64,000 bases of DNA from Bog-159 sp963785255 (lineage in GTDB: Bacteria > Acidobacteriota > Terriglobia > Bryobacterales > Bryobacteraceae). Below the pieces are notes generated by a model. The model was not told the origin of the DNA, did no database searches, and saw only the letters and a program-made list of their open reading frames with translations. Positions 40,108 through 48,643 of the stretch are shown piece after piece. Every line of letters starts with the position of its first letter. Positions within the stretch are counted from its first letter, which is position 1. The translations under genes were made by a program, and so were the position numbers. Where the stretch lies: assembly GCA_963785255.1 (NCBI GenBank), contig CAWAUR010000009.1:1-64000 (forward strand), given 5' to 3'.

Positions 40108-40791
40108 GTTATCTGGCGTTTCCAATGTTTCCCGTTGCGACCTTTGCAGTTCCTTGGCGTCTTTGCGTGAAGGCGGGCCACCGATCCCAGCTTCGTCATA
40201 CCGGAGCAACCCGGCAAAGATAGGCAAGCCCGCGGCGTCGGCGGATGTCCAGGTGTAAGGACGCTGCTCATTAATAGTCATGTCCCAGATAGCCGTCGAG
40301 CCGGCCGTCCATTCGCCGTTCTTATATTGCGCGTGATAGAGCTCAAACAGCCAGCAGTTTCCTTGGTCGGGAACCAGCACGTGCCGGTCGCCATTGCCCG
40401 GTCTCGGGTACCCTTCAATCAGCGCGTCGGACGGGATAGGCATCGGGCCGGGATCGCTCTGGCTCGCATACGCATTGATTTTCACCGGCGCCAGCGGTTC
40501 GGTGCCCGCTTCGACCTGATAAGGAATGCCCATGTGCTGTCCATCGTAAAGACCCGCTCCGAAATCCGGGTGCAGCGTCGTGGTGGCGCCGATGTAGCTG
40601 ATGTAATTCGCCGAGTTGCGGTCCACCGGGACGTTCGATATATCCGTGTTCCAAAGATTATCGGCCGGGAACGGAACGAATCCGTTCAACGACGCCAGCG
40701 GGCCCAGACTCATGCCGGAACAAGTGCCGGCTTGTGCGAACGCAGCGGACGAAACGCAAAGGGGGAGTACTGCTAGAACCGAAGTCCTCAT
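40096..40791 (-). pseudogene. Truncated secreted protein, 231 aa
   Basis: The ATG at 40791 gives a signal peptide (RTSVLAVLPLCVSSAAFAQA). The mature part reads GFVPFPADNLWNTDISNVPV, DFGAGLYDGQHMGIPYQVEA, GDRHVLVPDQGNCWLFELYH and AADAAGLPIFAGLLRYDEAG-like text up to about residue 205. Similar proteins go on for longer after RYDE. Here the frame runs instead into a dispersed-looking sequence (TTCACGCAAAGACGCCAAGG on this strand is inside it, with one change) that adds an unrelated tail and a stop. The gene is therefore probably broken at the 3' end. Function unknown. Confidence 0.6.
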
Positions 40792-40867
40792 AGGCGCTAT
40801 TGTACAGTGTGCGCCGCAAGCCGGGCGGCGCCACTTTGGGTAACGCGGCGCTAGCAACCTTTGTGAT

Positions 40868-43330
40868 ATGGTCGCAAATATGCGCGAATCCATTGCCGAT
40901 CTTGGATACGCCGCGCGCGCCTTGCGACACAACCCTGGTTTTGCCGCCGCCGCCATTTTACTGCTGGCGCTGGGCATCGGCGCCAATACGTTGGTTTTTA
41001 GCCTGGTAGATCGAGTACTGCTGCGCCCGCTGCCTTTCCGCGATCCCGCGCGCCTGGTGGCGATTTGGGAGACCACGCACAACTGGGATCCCAAGGTTTT
41101 CGCCTGTTATCGCGACGTGGAAACCTTCGACCGGCAGAGCCGTTCGTTCGATGGCATCGCCGGGTGGCAATGGGTGGAATATACGCTGACCGGACGCGGC
41201 GATCCCCGGCGCACGCTGGGCGAAGCCGTGACTCCCCGCTTCTTCGAGACACTCGGAGTATCGGCCGCGCAGGGGCGCACATTCGGTCCCGCGGATGTCA
41301 ATCGCGGTCCCATGCTGGTGTTGAGCGATGGCGGCTGGAAGTCGCTCTTCGGTGGAGCGCGCGACGCGGTCGGCCAGGCGCTGACGCTCGATGGACGCAC
41401 TTACTCCGTAGCCGGCATCATGCCGCGCGGATTTGAATTCTATCCGCGGCAAGCGCAGTTTTGGACGTTAGTCACGCCCGCCGACGTGCCTCACCTGGGC
41501 GGCGCGAAGTCCCATGGCATGGGTATGGTGGGCCGGCTGCGCCCCGGCGTATCCATGGCCGCCGCCGAAGCCGAGATCGCCGCATTACGCGCCGCGCTCG
41601 AAAAGTCGGACCCGGATGAGTTACTGCATGCGGGCGCCATGGTCAACAGTCTGCAGGAGGAACTCACGTGGCTGGCCGGGCGAGGGCTGCGTTCCGGACT
41701 GCTGGTGCTCTTCGCGGCGGTAGCTTTCGTCCTGCTGATCGCGTGTGCCAACGTTGCCAATTTGCTGGCCAGCCGCACGCTCGAGCGCCGCCGCGAAATC
41801 GCCATTCGCACAGCCATGGGCGCGGGCCGTGGACGCTTGATCCGGCAAATCCTGACCGAGAATCTGCTGCTGGCCGCCGTAGGCGCCACGGCCGGTGTCT
41901 TGTTGGCATACGCCGGACTGTGCTATTTTGCCGCCGCGCAGCCCTTCGAATTGCCTGTCGGGATGACTGCGGAAAACCTGTCGCTCGATTGGCGCGTGCT
42001 GGCGTTCGCCGCCTCCCTTTCGGTGCTCACCGCGCTTCTTTCCGGATGGTTGCCCGCCTGGCAAGCCTCGCGCTTCCGCGTGCATGAGCTGCTGAAGCAG
42101 GGCGGCCGCGGCGCATCCGCCGGCCGCGCGGAACAGCGTTCGCGGAACGCGCTGGTAATTGTCGAAGTCGCCTTATCGCTGACATTGCTCACCGGCGCGG
42201 CGCTGCTCATCGAAAGTCTCTTCCGTCTGCGCGCCGAGCCCATGGGATATCGCATGGATGGCTTGGTGGTCGCGCGGCTTAGTCTGCCCAAGCGGACCTA
42301 CCCGGCGCTTTCCGGCCGCATGCTGTTTGCCACCCGCCTGGCGCAATCGCTGGATGCCCAGCCCGCGCTCCAAGCCGCCGTGAGGTCGGGAATGCTTTTT
42401 CACGCCGAGGTGGCGGGCGGTCCGCCGGCGCGCGAGACCGGCTTCGTGGAGCGCGCTTTGATCTTTCCCGAATACTTTCGCGTGGCCGGTTTTCCGCTCG
42501 TCGCCGGACGCGAATTCTCGGCGCTGGATACGGCGCGCAGCGAACCTGTGGCCATCGTGGATCGTGAATTTGCGCGCCGTTATTTCACGGGCCAGGATCC
42601 GGTGGGCAAGCACGTGCGGCTGGGCGAAATGCGCGACGATTCGCCATGGCGATCCGTGGTCGGGCTCACCGGCAATATCAAGGAGACCAATCCGTTCGAT
42701 GAAATGCATTGGAAGGTCGAGGCGCATGTCTACGTTCCGTTCGCGCAAGGCGACCCGGATGGCGGCCGCAGCCTGGTGGTGATGATTCGCGCGGGCGAAC
42801 CATGGCTGGGCGCGGAAGATCGGCCGAAGGAAACGCTGGTGGCGGCGCTGCGGCACACCGTAAGCCAGCTCGATCCCGCGCTGCCGCTTTCCGAAGTTAC
42901 CAGCATACGGCAATTCCTGGAGGCGCAGGCGTATTCGAAGCCCGCATTTCGCGCCGCGTTGTTGGCCGTGTTCGCTGCGCTGGCTTTGTTGATGGCGGCC
43001 ATCGGGCTGTATGGCGTGCTATCGCAACAGGTGACCGAGCGCCGCCGCGAGGTGGGCGTGCGCATGGCCCTGGGCGCTGCGCCGGGCGACGTGGTCGGCA
43101 TGATCGTGCGGCGCAGCCTGCTGCTGACGGCCGCCGGGATCGCGGTTGGATCGCTAACCTCGATCGCCGGCATGCGATTGTTGCGCAGCTTCCTGCTAAC
43201 CGGTCCGGGCCGTCCGCTTGTGTTTGTGGGAGTGGCGGCGCTGATGCTCGCGATCGCGCTGGCGGCGGGCGCCGTGCCGGCCTGGCGTGCGGCGCATATC
43301 GATCCGGCCGTAGCATTGCGGGAAGAGTAA
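40868..43330 (+). CDS. MacB/FtsX-like permease, ADOP group, without N-terminal domain
   Basis: An 820-residue inner-membrane permease. The first helix AAAAILLLALGIGANTLVFSLV and RVLLRPLPFRDPARLVAIWE are typical of the group. FtsX helix blocks follow at about 285-380 (LVLFAAVAFVLLIACANVAN, with LERRREIAIRTAMGAGRGRL) and at the C terminus (ALLAVFAALALLMAAIGLYG, RRREVGVRMALGAAPGDVVG). The two periplasmic MacB domains carry the VVGLTGNIKE-like stretch. Unlike the permease at 2636 it lacks the charged N-terminal helical region and has no PadR gene. Substrate unknown. A tandem hairpin array follows its stop codon. Confidence 0.88.
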   Translation: MVANMRESIADLGYAARALRHNPGFAAAAILLLALGIGANTLVFSLVDRVLLRPLPFRDPARLVAIWETTHNWDPKVFACYRDVETFDRQSRSFDGIAGWQWVEYTLTGRGDPRRTLGEAVTPRFFETLGVSAAQGRTFGPADVNRGPMLVLSDGGWKSLFGGARDAVGQALTLDGRTYSVAGIMPRGFEFYPRQAQFWTLVTPADVPHLGGAKSHGMGMVGRLRPGVSMAAAEAEIAALRAALEKSDPDELLHAGAMVNSLQEELTWLAGRGLRSGLLVLFAAVAFVLLIACANVANLLASRTLERRREIAIRTAMGAGRGRLIRQILTENLLLAAVGATAGVLLAYAGLCYFAAAQPFELPVGMTAENLSLDWRVLAFAASLSVLTALLSGWLPAWQASRFRVHELLKQGGRGASAGRAEQRSRNALVIVEVALSLTLLTGAALLIESLFRLRAEPMGYRMDGLVVARLSLPKRTYPALSGRMLFATRLAQSLDAQPALQAAVRSGMLFHAEVAGGPPARETGFVERALIFPEYFRVAGFPLVAGREFSALDTARSEPVAIVDREFARRYFTGQDPVGKHVRLGEMRDDSPWRSVVGLTGNIKETNPFDEMHWKVEAHVYVPFAQGDPDGGRSLVVMIRAGEPWLGAEDRPKETLVAALRHTVSQLDPALPLSEVTSIRQFLEAQAYSKPAFRAALLAVFAALALLMAAIGLYGVLSQQVTERRREVGVRMALGAAPGDVVGMIVRRSLLLTAAGIAVGSLTSIAGMRLLRSFLLTGPGRPLVFVGVAALMLAIALAAGAVPAWRAAHIDPAVALREE

Positions 43331-43343
43331 GTGCGCGACCGCC

Positions 43344-43640
43344 GTGGGGCAGACGATCGTTTTGTGTCGTCTGCCTTCTGCCCGTGGCCGTGGGGCAGAC
43401 GTGGGCAGACCATCGTTTTGTGTCGTCTGCCTTCTGCCCGTGGCCGTGGGGCAGACGATCGTTTTGTGTCGTCTGCCTTCTGCCCGTGGCTGTGGGGCAG
43501 ACGATCGTTTTGTGTCGTCTGCCTTCTGCCCGTGGCCGTGGGGCAGACGATCGTTTTGTGTCGCCTGCCTTCTGCCCGTGGCCGTGGGGCAGACGATCGT
43601 TTTGTGTCGTCTGCCTTCTGCCCGTGGCTGTGGGCAGACA
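43344..43640. repeat. 46-bp tandem array, each unit a hairpin
   Basis: GTGGGGCAGACGATCGTTTT, GTGTCGTCTGCCTTCTGCCC and GTGGCC (or GTGGCT) make a 46-base unit. Units start at 43344, 43390/43401 (a partial duplication), 43446, 43492, 43538, 43584 and 43630 (incomplete). GGCAGACGA and TCGTCTGCC pair around a 10-base loop in each unit. There are no variable spacers. The array fills the whole 314-base gap between two convergent genes. Confidence 0.95.
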
Positions 43641-43644
43641 GCCG

Positions 43645-44496
43645 TCACTTAGCCCGCGGCTTCTTAGTTTCCTTCGCTTCGATCGCCGTGAGCCGGAGCA
43701 CCGCGGCGGCCGCGCGCAACCGCACCGGCTCTTTATCGTCGTTTAACATAGGCTCCAGATTCTTCTTCAGTGCGGGATCGTTGCGCAACGCCAACGAATG
43801 CACGGCCGCCGCGCGCACCGGCCAATCCAGGTCGAGCAGCGCATCCTTCAACGCAGCGAGTGTCTCCGGCGATTTGTCCTTGCCGAGCAATAGCGCGGCG
43901 GTGGCGCGGCCGGAGACACCCGGATCGGTAAGCAGCGCCTGCATGGAACTGACGCCTTCACCGAAGCCCGGCAGCGGCACGAATCCCATGCTCTGGCGGA
44001 ACGCGTACAGAAACAAAACACGCGGCGTATGCAACATGCGCATAGCATCGCGCTTCTGCTTGGAAATGTAGCCGGACGATGCTTTCGACTCGTGTCCGAG
44101 AATGGCCAGCAGCGCCTGTTTGCCGGCCGGATCTTCCATGGTCCAGAGCGCCTTGGCCGCCGCGAAGCTGACCTCCGGCACATCGTCCTTCAGCGCCTTG
44201 CGCAATGCGGCCCGCGCCTCCGGGGTCTTCACCTCGGCTAAGCTGCCCACCGCCGCCTCACGCACCTCCACGTCCTTATCCTGCAGCATGCCTTCCAGCC
44301 GCGCGAATTGAGCATCGGCCGTCGCGGCCAGGCTCAGCGCCACCACGGCCTGTTTGCGCGTGTCCGGATTTTTATTCTCCAATGCGGCATTCAGCAGGTT
44401 GTTGCAACGTTCGATGGTATCCGCGCGCATGCCCAGCGCACCCAGTATCAAGGCCACCGCCAGCCGCGGCCGTTGTCTCCTCCAACTTGATTGCAT
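43645..44496 (-). CDS. Secreted HEAT-repeat protein
   Basis: A 283-residue protein starting at 44496 with a signal peptide (RLAVALILGALGMRA, then DTIER). The rest is made of helical HEAT-type repeats: NPDTRKQAVVALSLAATADA, DKDVEVREAAVGSLAEVKTP, DDVPEVSFAAAKALWTMEDP, DLDWPVRAAAVHSLALRNDP and DKEPVRLRAAAAVLRLTAIE. An insert with IPV-like hydrophobic text (TPRVLFLYAFRQSMGFVPLP) separates the fourth and fifth repeats. A scaffold role in the periplasm is likely. A group II intron ends about 30 bases upstream of its start codon and may have displaced its promoter. Confidence 0.8.
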   Translation of the reverse strand: MQSSWRRQRPRLAVALILGALGMRADTIERCNNLLNAALENKNPDTRKQAVVALSLAATADAQFARLEGMLQDKDVEVREAAVGSLAEVKTPEARAALRKALKDDVPEVSFAAAKALWTMEDPAGKQALLAILGHESKASSGYISKQKRDAMRMLHTPRVLFLYAFRQSMGFVPLPGFGEGVSSMQALLTDPGVSGRATAALLLGKDKSPETLAALKDALLDLDWPVRAAAVHSLALRNDPALKKNLEPMLNDDKEPVRLRAAAAVLRLTAIEAKETKKPRAK

Positions 44497-44522
44497 TGGT
44501 AGATTATGGCGCAGTATCGGCC

Positions 44523-46090
44523 TCATGGCCGACCTGTTTCCATCAAATCCCCTTTCAAACCGTGCGTGCGGTTTTCCCGCACACGGCTTACCGATGATCT
44601 TACTGATGTAGCTTGCGCAGCGTAGCACACGTGGCCGCGCAGCCGATACAAGCCCATAGCGTGTAACTGTTGGCCGGTCCACGGAGCCTGCCGCGTTGGC
44701 CGCTGCCCCCCTCGCCGATAAAACCAGCGAGTGAGGCGATGGTATACGAAGCCGTCCATTTTGAGAAACTCCCGCGAACAGGTGCCTGTCCGAAAGTAGT
44801 TTCCCCAGCCACGAAGCACGGGATTCAGTTCCGCGATGACCTGCTTCACGTCCTTCCCGCTTTGTCGCGAATCGGTGATCTCCCGAACCCGGTCCCGGAG
44901 CCGTTTCATGGCCTTGGGCGACGGCCAACGGTGCATAAAGTGCCACCGTGGGTTCCGCAGAATACTGCGCTTCTTACGGATCGTAGACCCCAGAAACACG
45001 AAGCTGCCCTTCCCGCGCCGCAGATCCACCATCCGCGTCTTCTCCGGATGCAGCACCAACCCCAGCTTGCTCATCACCAACTGGACTTGTCGAAGGGCCT
45101 CCTTCGCCTGCGACTCCGTCGGCGACATCACCACGAAATCGTCGGCATAGCGGATCAGAACTCCAAGCAAACCACATCTGGTCGCCCAGAGCCGATCCAA
45201 CAGGTGCAGGTAGATGTTTGCCAGCAACGGCGAGATCACTCCGCCCTGCGGGGTCCCCGCCAGCGTTTCTCTCACCGTCCCGTCTTCCATCACCCCGCCT
45301 CCAGCCACTTGCGGATTAACTTCAATACCCTCCGGTCCGAGATGCGCTCTCCCACCAGCACCATCAGCTTCTCCTGATCGATACTGTCGAAGTAGCCCTG
45401 GATGTCTGCATCCACTACGAAGTTCTTCCCCTGGTTGCCCGCTACACGGATCCCTTCCAGGGCCTGCGTCGCACTCCTCTTCGGACGAAATCCGAAACTG
45501 CTCTCCTCGAAGTCCGCCTCAAAGATCGGCTCGATTACGATCTTCGTCGCCATCTGCACCACCCGATCCCGCACCGTCGGTATCCCCAGTGGCCGCTGCT
45601 TTCCGTCAGCTTTCGGTATGTATCGCCGCATCACCGGGGATGGACGATATCGGCCTGCCTTCAGGTCAGCCTGTATCCCTTCGAGAAACTGCGTCACGCC
45701 TCGCTCCTCGATGGATCGCAGCGTGGCTTCATCCACACCCGCTGCCCCTCCGTTGCTGCGCACGCGCATCCATGCCCTCCACAGAACGTCACTCCTGTAG
45801 ATCCGGTCGTACAACGCATGGAAGCGCCGTGTCTTACTCTGCTTGGCACACACCCATAGCTTGCGCTGGAGTTCTCGCACTTTATCCACTAACACCGGGG
45901 ATTTGTCCGTTTCCGGCATGCCCTCGCGCTTACCTCCCCACAAGCCCGATCCAAGCAGGGTCCCTTCCCTCCAGCGTGTTGTCTTGCACGCCTTCGCCGG
46001 TACTACGGACCCCTCGGACTCCCTCCTGGCTCCGCGCGACTTCAGCCATCCGGCCTTATACGCCCGGTCTTTGCCCGACAAGGCTGCCAA
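44523..46090 (-). pseudogene. Group II intron reverse transcriptase/maturase, frameshifted
   Basis: The N-terminal part (46090-45290) has RT motifs: RVRSNGGAAGVDEATL, YIPKADGKQRPLGIPTVRDR, FEESSFGFRPKRSATQAL and FVVDADIQGYFDSIDQE. The second part (from 45308) has ETLAGTPQGGVISPLLANIY, the active-site RYADDFVV and the maturase domain X text LNPVLRGWGNYFRTG. The two parts join at a run of four G (about 45296-45300 on this strand): one more G would restore RKWLEAG-VMEDGTV in frame. So a single-base loss in a homopolymer inactivates the gene, unless it is a sequence error. The second part stays open through domain V. Confidence 0.88.
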
Positions 46091-46400
46091 GTAGGGTCTC
46101 TCCTGTTCCGCATCCTTCTGTGCAAGCGTGCCGCCGCCTCACAACCCCGGAGAGGTCCAGCAAGCGTTCTGGATCTGGCTTGCTGTCTGTTGCCTTCGCC
46201 GTGAAATGACCGGCTCGGCCCTCTCAAACACCTTTCGGCTGATACTATGACCGTGGCTACAGCGTTCACTTCCGTTGCGGCCCGCTTGTTTGCTTTCCGC
46301 CTGTAGCGGACTTTCGACACCCCGCTTCGGCTGGTCGGATCTCTCCTCCCGCCTAGGGTCTGCTACCGGCCTGAACTGGCTGGGTATGCCAAATAGCGGG
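44530..46400 (-). mobile_element. Group II intron (approximate limits)
   Basis: The minus strand carries, in order, a GC-rich structured non-coding stretch (46400-46091), the intron-encoded reverse transcriptase (46090 to about 44600) and a domain V hairpin (44588-44555). The exact 5' end (GUGYG) and a convincing domain VI were not identified, so the limits are estimates. The element lies between the HEAT-repeat gene and the IS21-split nuclease gene. Confidence 0.75.
44555..44588 (-). ncRNA. Group II intron domain V
   Basis: The 34-nt minus-strand sequence AGCCGTGTGCGGGAAAACCG plus CACGCACGGTTTGA folds as the conserved domain V hairpin: a CGTG/CACG-type lower stem, a GAAA tetraloop and the catalytic AGC triad at its 5' side. 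Confidence 0.88.
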
Positions 46401-46495
46401 GAAGATTCTACGCCAAGAGTGACAGCGCTGCCGGGTAACTTCAGATATGCTGTTTGGCGTATAGTGATGATTGTTTCTGCTTCACGTTTCGGCAA
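46091..46495. other. Intron 5' region and promoter of the split nuclease gene
   Basis: 46091-46400 is the structured 5' part of the intron on the minus strand, with no gene. 46400-46495 is AT-richer and leads into the ATG at 46496; it probably holds the promoter of the nuclease gene. Confidence 0.5.
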
Positions 46496-46599
46496 ATGGA
46501 TAAAAAGGAGCAACTCAAACGGCTACTGAGCAATGCGAACGCCTTACTAGGGGCCATGCGCTATAGCACGTCCACCTCAAGCGGCGAATATGCTGATAT
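46496..46599 (+). pseudogene. 5' end of a PD-(D/E)XK nuclease gene cut by IS21
   Basis: The ATG at 46496, preceded by a purine-rich site, encodes MDKKEQLKRLLSNANALLGA and then MRYSTSTSSGEYAD before the insertion. The codon AT|C is split after its second base. Removing the element and one copy of the target ATAT joins it in frame to 50001-50646 (GCT GAT ATC GGG), giving a protein of 249 residues. The second part is described separately. Confidence 0.85.
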
Positions 46600-46650
46600 T
46601 GTCAACGCCGGTTGAAAATTCCCCATTTCGCCGGTTGAAAATTCCCCAGC
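46600..46650. repeat. Left terminal repeat of the IS21 element
   Basis: Two direct copies of GCCGGTTGAAAATTCCCC (from 46607 and 46631) behind the terminal TGTCA. They end in AGCCCCCG, which the right end also has. Confidence 0.88.
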
Positions 46651-46715
46651 CCCCGTCAGGTGGTGCTGGTATACACCACCTTGCGTAAGCCCGTCGGTCC
46701 TGGCATCCAGACCGC

Positions 46716-47798
46716 TCATAGGCTCCGCTCCACCGTAACTGTCCGACGATGGAGAGCGCTAGGTTCATCTCCCCAGGTCGGCAAAGCTGCCGCACCGGAG
46801 CTCTCCAGCAGCCGACGGATCTCCGTCCCATTTAGTTGATCTGGTTGCCGGCCGGCCGGAACTTCCACGATGCGCAGCGCAATCCGGCCGCCTAGTTGGG
46901 CGGCTATCCGCCGGCTGGCCCGACGACCCGTTTCGTCGCCGTCCATCATCAGCACCAACTCTCCGAAGTGATCCAGTAACAACTTCTGCTGGGTCTCCGA
47001 AAGTACCGATCCCATCAACGCCACCACCTCCGAGAAACCGGCTTGATGTAGGTGCATGCAATCGAAAAATCCTTCCACCACCACTACCTGCCGGGTGCCT
47101 CCCTGTAGAGTGCGGTGCAAGTTGAACAGCTCCAGGGATTTCCGAAAGCCCGGCGGAAATCTGTAGCGCGGCTCGGTCTGCCCAATCACCCGGCCAGCAT
47201 AAGCTACCAACTGGCCCTGCCGGTTATGGATCGGGATCGCCACCCGTCCCTCCATCAAGCCGGTGGCGGAATAGAAGCCGGTCTGGAAATACTCGGCGGT
47301 CTGGCGCTTGATCCCGCGTTGCTGCAAGTACGGATGCCGGCTGTCCAGCGGGCAGAGCACGAAGCGCAGCGGAGCATTCTGCGTTCCGGCGGAGACGGAA
47401 AGAAGGGAAGAAGACCCTGCTTCGTTTTTCTTGAAACCAGTGCCTTCTAAACTCTGCCTGGTATGCCCGGCCGCCCCAAATCTGACTGACAGCCGCCGCG
47501 CCGCTTCCGCAATCGAGCAGTGTTCCATAACTGCCACGAAGTCCAGGACATTGCCGCCCGCCTGTCCTCCCCGCGCCTCCACACACGATTGCGAGTGACA
47601 GACCCACACGTTCTTGCAGGTATTCACGATGAAACTCTCCCTGCTTTCCGGCGAACTATGTTGCGCCAAAGGACAGCGGCCTCGCAGATACATCCCCACT
47701 CCCCGGCGCAGTTTCACGCCGTACCAGACCAGCAGCCTCTCCATCCCTACTGCCGCTTTCACCGCGGCGAAATCGATCCACTCTCCTCTCTGGTCCAT
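46716..47798 (-). CDS. CHC2 zinc-finger/TOPRIM primase-like protein carried by IS21
   Basis: About 360 residues from the ATG at 47798, two bases after the istB stop (TAGAGATG). The N-terminal part resembles the DnaG zinc finger: GRCPLAQHSS, VWVCHSQSCVEA and GGNVLDFVAVME. The C-terminal half is a TOPRIM domain: the Glu motif VVVVEGFFDCMHLHQAGF and the DxD-type motif LVLMMDGDETGRRASRRIAA. Between them IPIHNRQGQLVAYAGRVIG matches the DnaG core. Full primases are larger, so this is a reduced form. It lies inside the terminal repeats and is therefore part of the element; a role in replication or target handling during transposition is a guess. Confidence 0.8.
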   Translation of the reverse strand: MDQRGEWIDFAAVKAAVGMERLLVWYGVKLRRGVGMYLRGRCPLAQHSSPESRESFIVNTCKNVWVCHSQSCVEARGGQAGGNVLDFVAVMEHCSIAEAARRLSVRFGAAGHTRQSLEGTGFKKNEAGSSSLLSVSAGTQNAPLRFVLCPLDSRHPYLQQRGIKRQTAEYFQTGFYSATGLMEGRVAIPIHNRQGQLVAYAGRVIGQTEPRYRFPPGFRKSLELFNLHRTLQGGTRQVVVVEGFFDCMHLHQAGFSEVVALMGSVLSETQQKLLLDHFGELVLMMDGDETGRRASRRIAAQLGGRIALRIVEVPAGRQPDQLNGTEIRRLLESSGAAALPTWGDEPSALHRRTVTVERSL

Positions 47799-47800
47799 CT

Positions 47801-48643
47801 CTATGCGCCCGCCTTTCTCCGACTGCTGGACGTCCCCGCCGCGGACGGGTCCGGCGTGGGTAAGATGGTCTCCTGCCCCTGCTGATCGGTGCGCGGCAGC
47901 AGCCCGGCCCGCCGGCGCTCCTTCAGCCGATAACTCTCTCCGCGGATGTTGACCGTCGTCGAATGGTGCAAGAGCCGGTCCAGGATCGCGGTGGCAATGA
48001 TCGGATCGCCGAAGATCGAACCCCAATCGCCGTAGCTCTTGTTACTAGTCAGGATGATACTGCCCCGCTCATAACGCGCACTGACTAATTGGAAGAAGAT
48101 CGTCGCTCCCAGATCGTCCAGGGGCAGGTAACCCATTTCATCGATCACCAACACCTTGGGTGCGATATAGACGCGCAAGCGCCGGTCCAGCCGCCCTTCG
48201 CGATAAGCTCGCCCCAAGTCCGCCACCATATCGTGCGCCGTGATGAAGTAAGCGCCGAAGCCAGCCTGGATGGCAGCTTCCGCCAGCGCCACGCTCAAGT
48301 GCGTCTTACCCACCCCGGGCGGCCCCAGAAAAACGACGTTGCTGGTTTCATGCACGAAGCGCAACGAGCGCAATTCCCGAATCTGCTTCTCGTCGATGGA
48401 GGGCTGAAACTCGAAGTCGAATTGCTCGAAGGTCTTCACGAACGGCAGATGCGCCAGTTGCAGGCGCGCCCGCAGATACCGCGTCCGGCGCGCGTCCACC
48501 TCGCAACTCAGCGTCTCCTCCAGGAACTCCGCGTAGCTGGGCTCCTTCTTCGCGGCCTGTTCCAGTAAACCCTCCAGCCGGGCCTCCACCGCTTTCAGCC
48601 CCAACGTGCTCAGCGCGCTCTGCAACTGGTCGATCGGTGTCAC
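47801..48643 (-). CDS. istB: IS21 helper ATPase
   Basis: A 280-residue AAA+ ATPase. The GTG at 48643 overlaps the istA stop (GTGA). Walker A is FLGPPGVGKTHLSVAL (about residues 102-117), Walker B VLVIDEMGYLPLDD, and sensor 1 ILTSNKSYGDW. In IS21 the helper forms a ring on target DNA and activates the transposase. The protein is slightly longer than usual because of a Ser/Arg-rich tail of about 30 residues after the conserved YRLKERR motif. Confidence 0.95.
   Translation of the reverse strand: MTPIDQLQSALSTLGLKAVEARLEGLLEQAAKKEPSYAEFLEETLSCEVDARRTRYLRARLQLAHLPFVKTFEQFDFEFQPSIDEKQIRELRSLRFVHETSNVVFLGPPGVGKTHLSVALAEAAIQAGFGAYFITAHDMVADLGRAYREGRLDRRLRVYIAPKVLVIDEMGYLPLDDLGATIFFQLVSARYERGSIILTSNKSYGDWGSIFGDPIIATAILDRLLHHSTTVNIRGESYRLKERRRAGLLPRTDQQGQETILPTPDPSAAGTSSSRRKAGA

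Noticed and set aside
43344..43640. Tandem array considered as CRISPR
   Set aside because: The entire 46-bp unit is conserved; there are no variable spacers and no cas genes.
43196..43648. Open frames through the tandem array encoding repetitive peptides
   Set aside because: They arise because the repeat lacks stop codons in these frames; no start site, and they overlap the real permease and HEAT genes.
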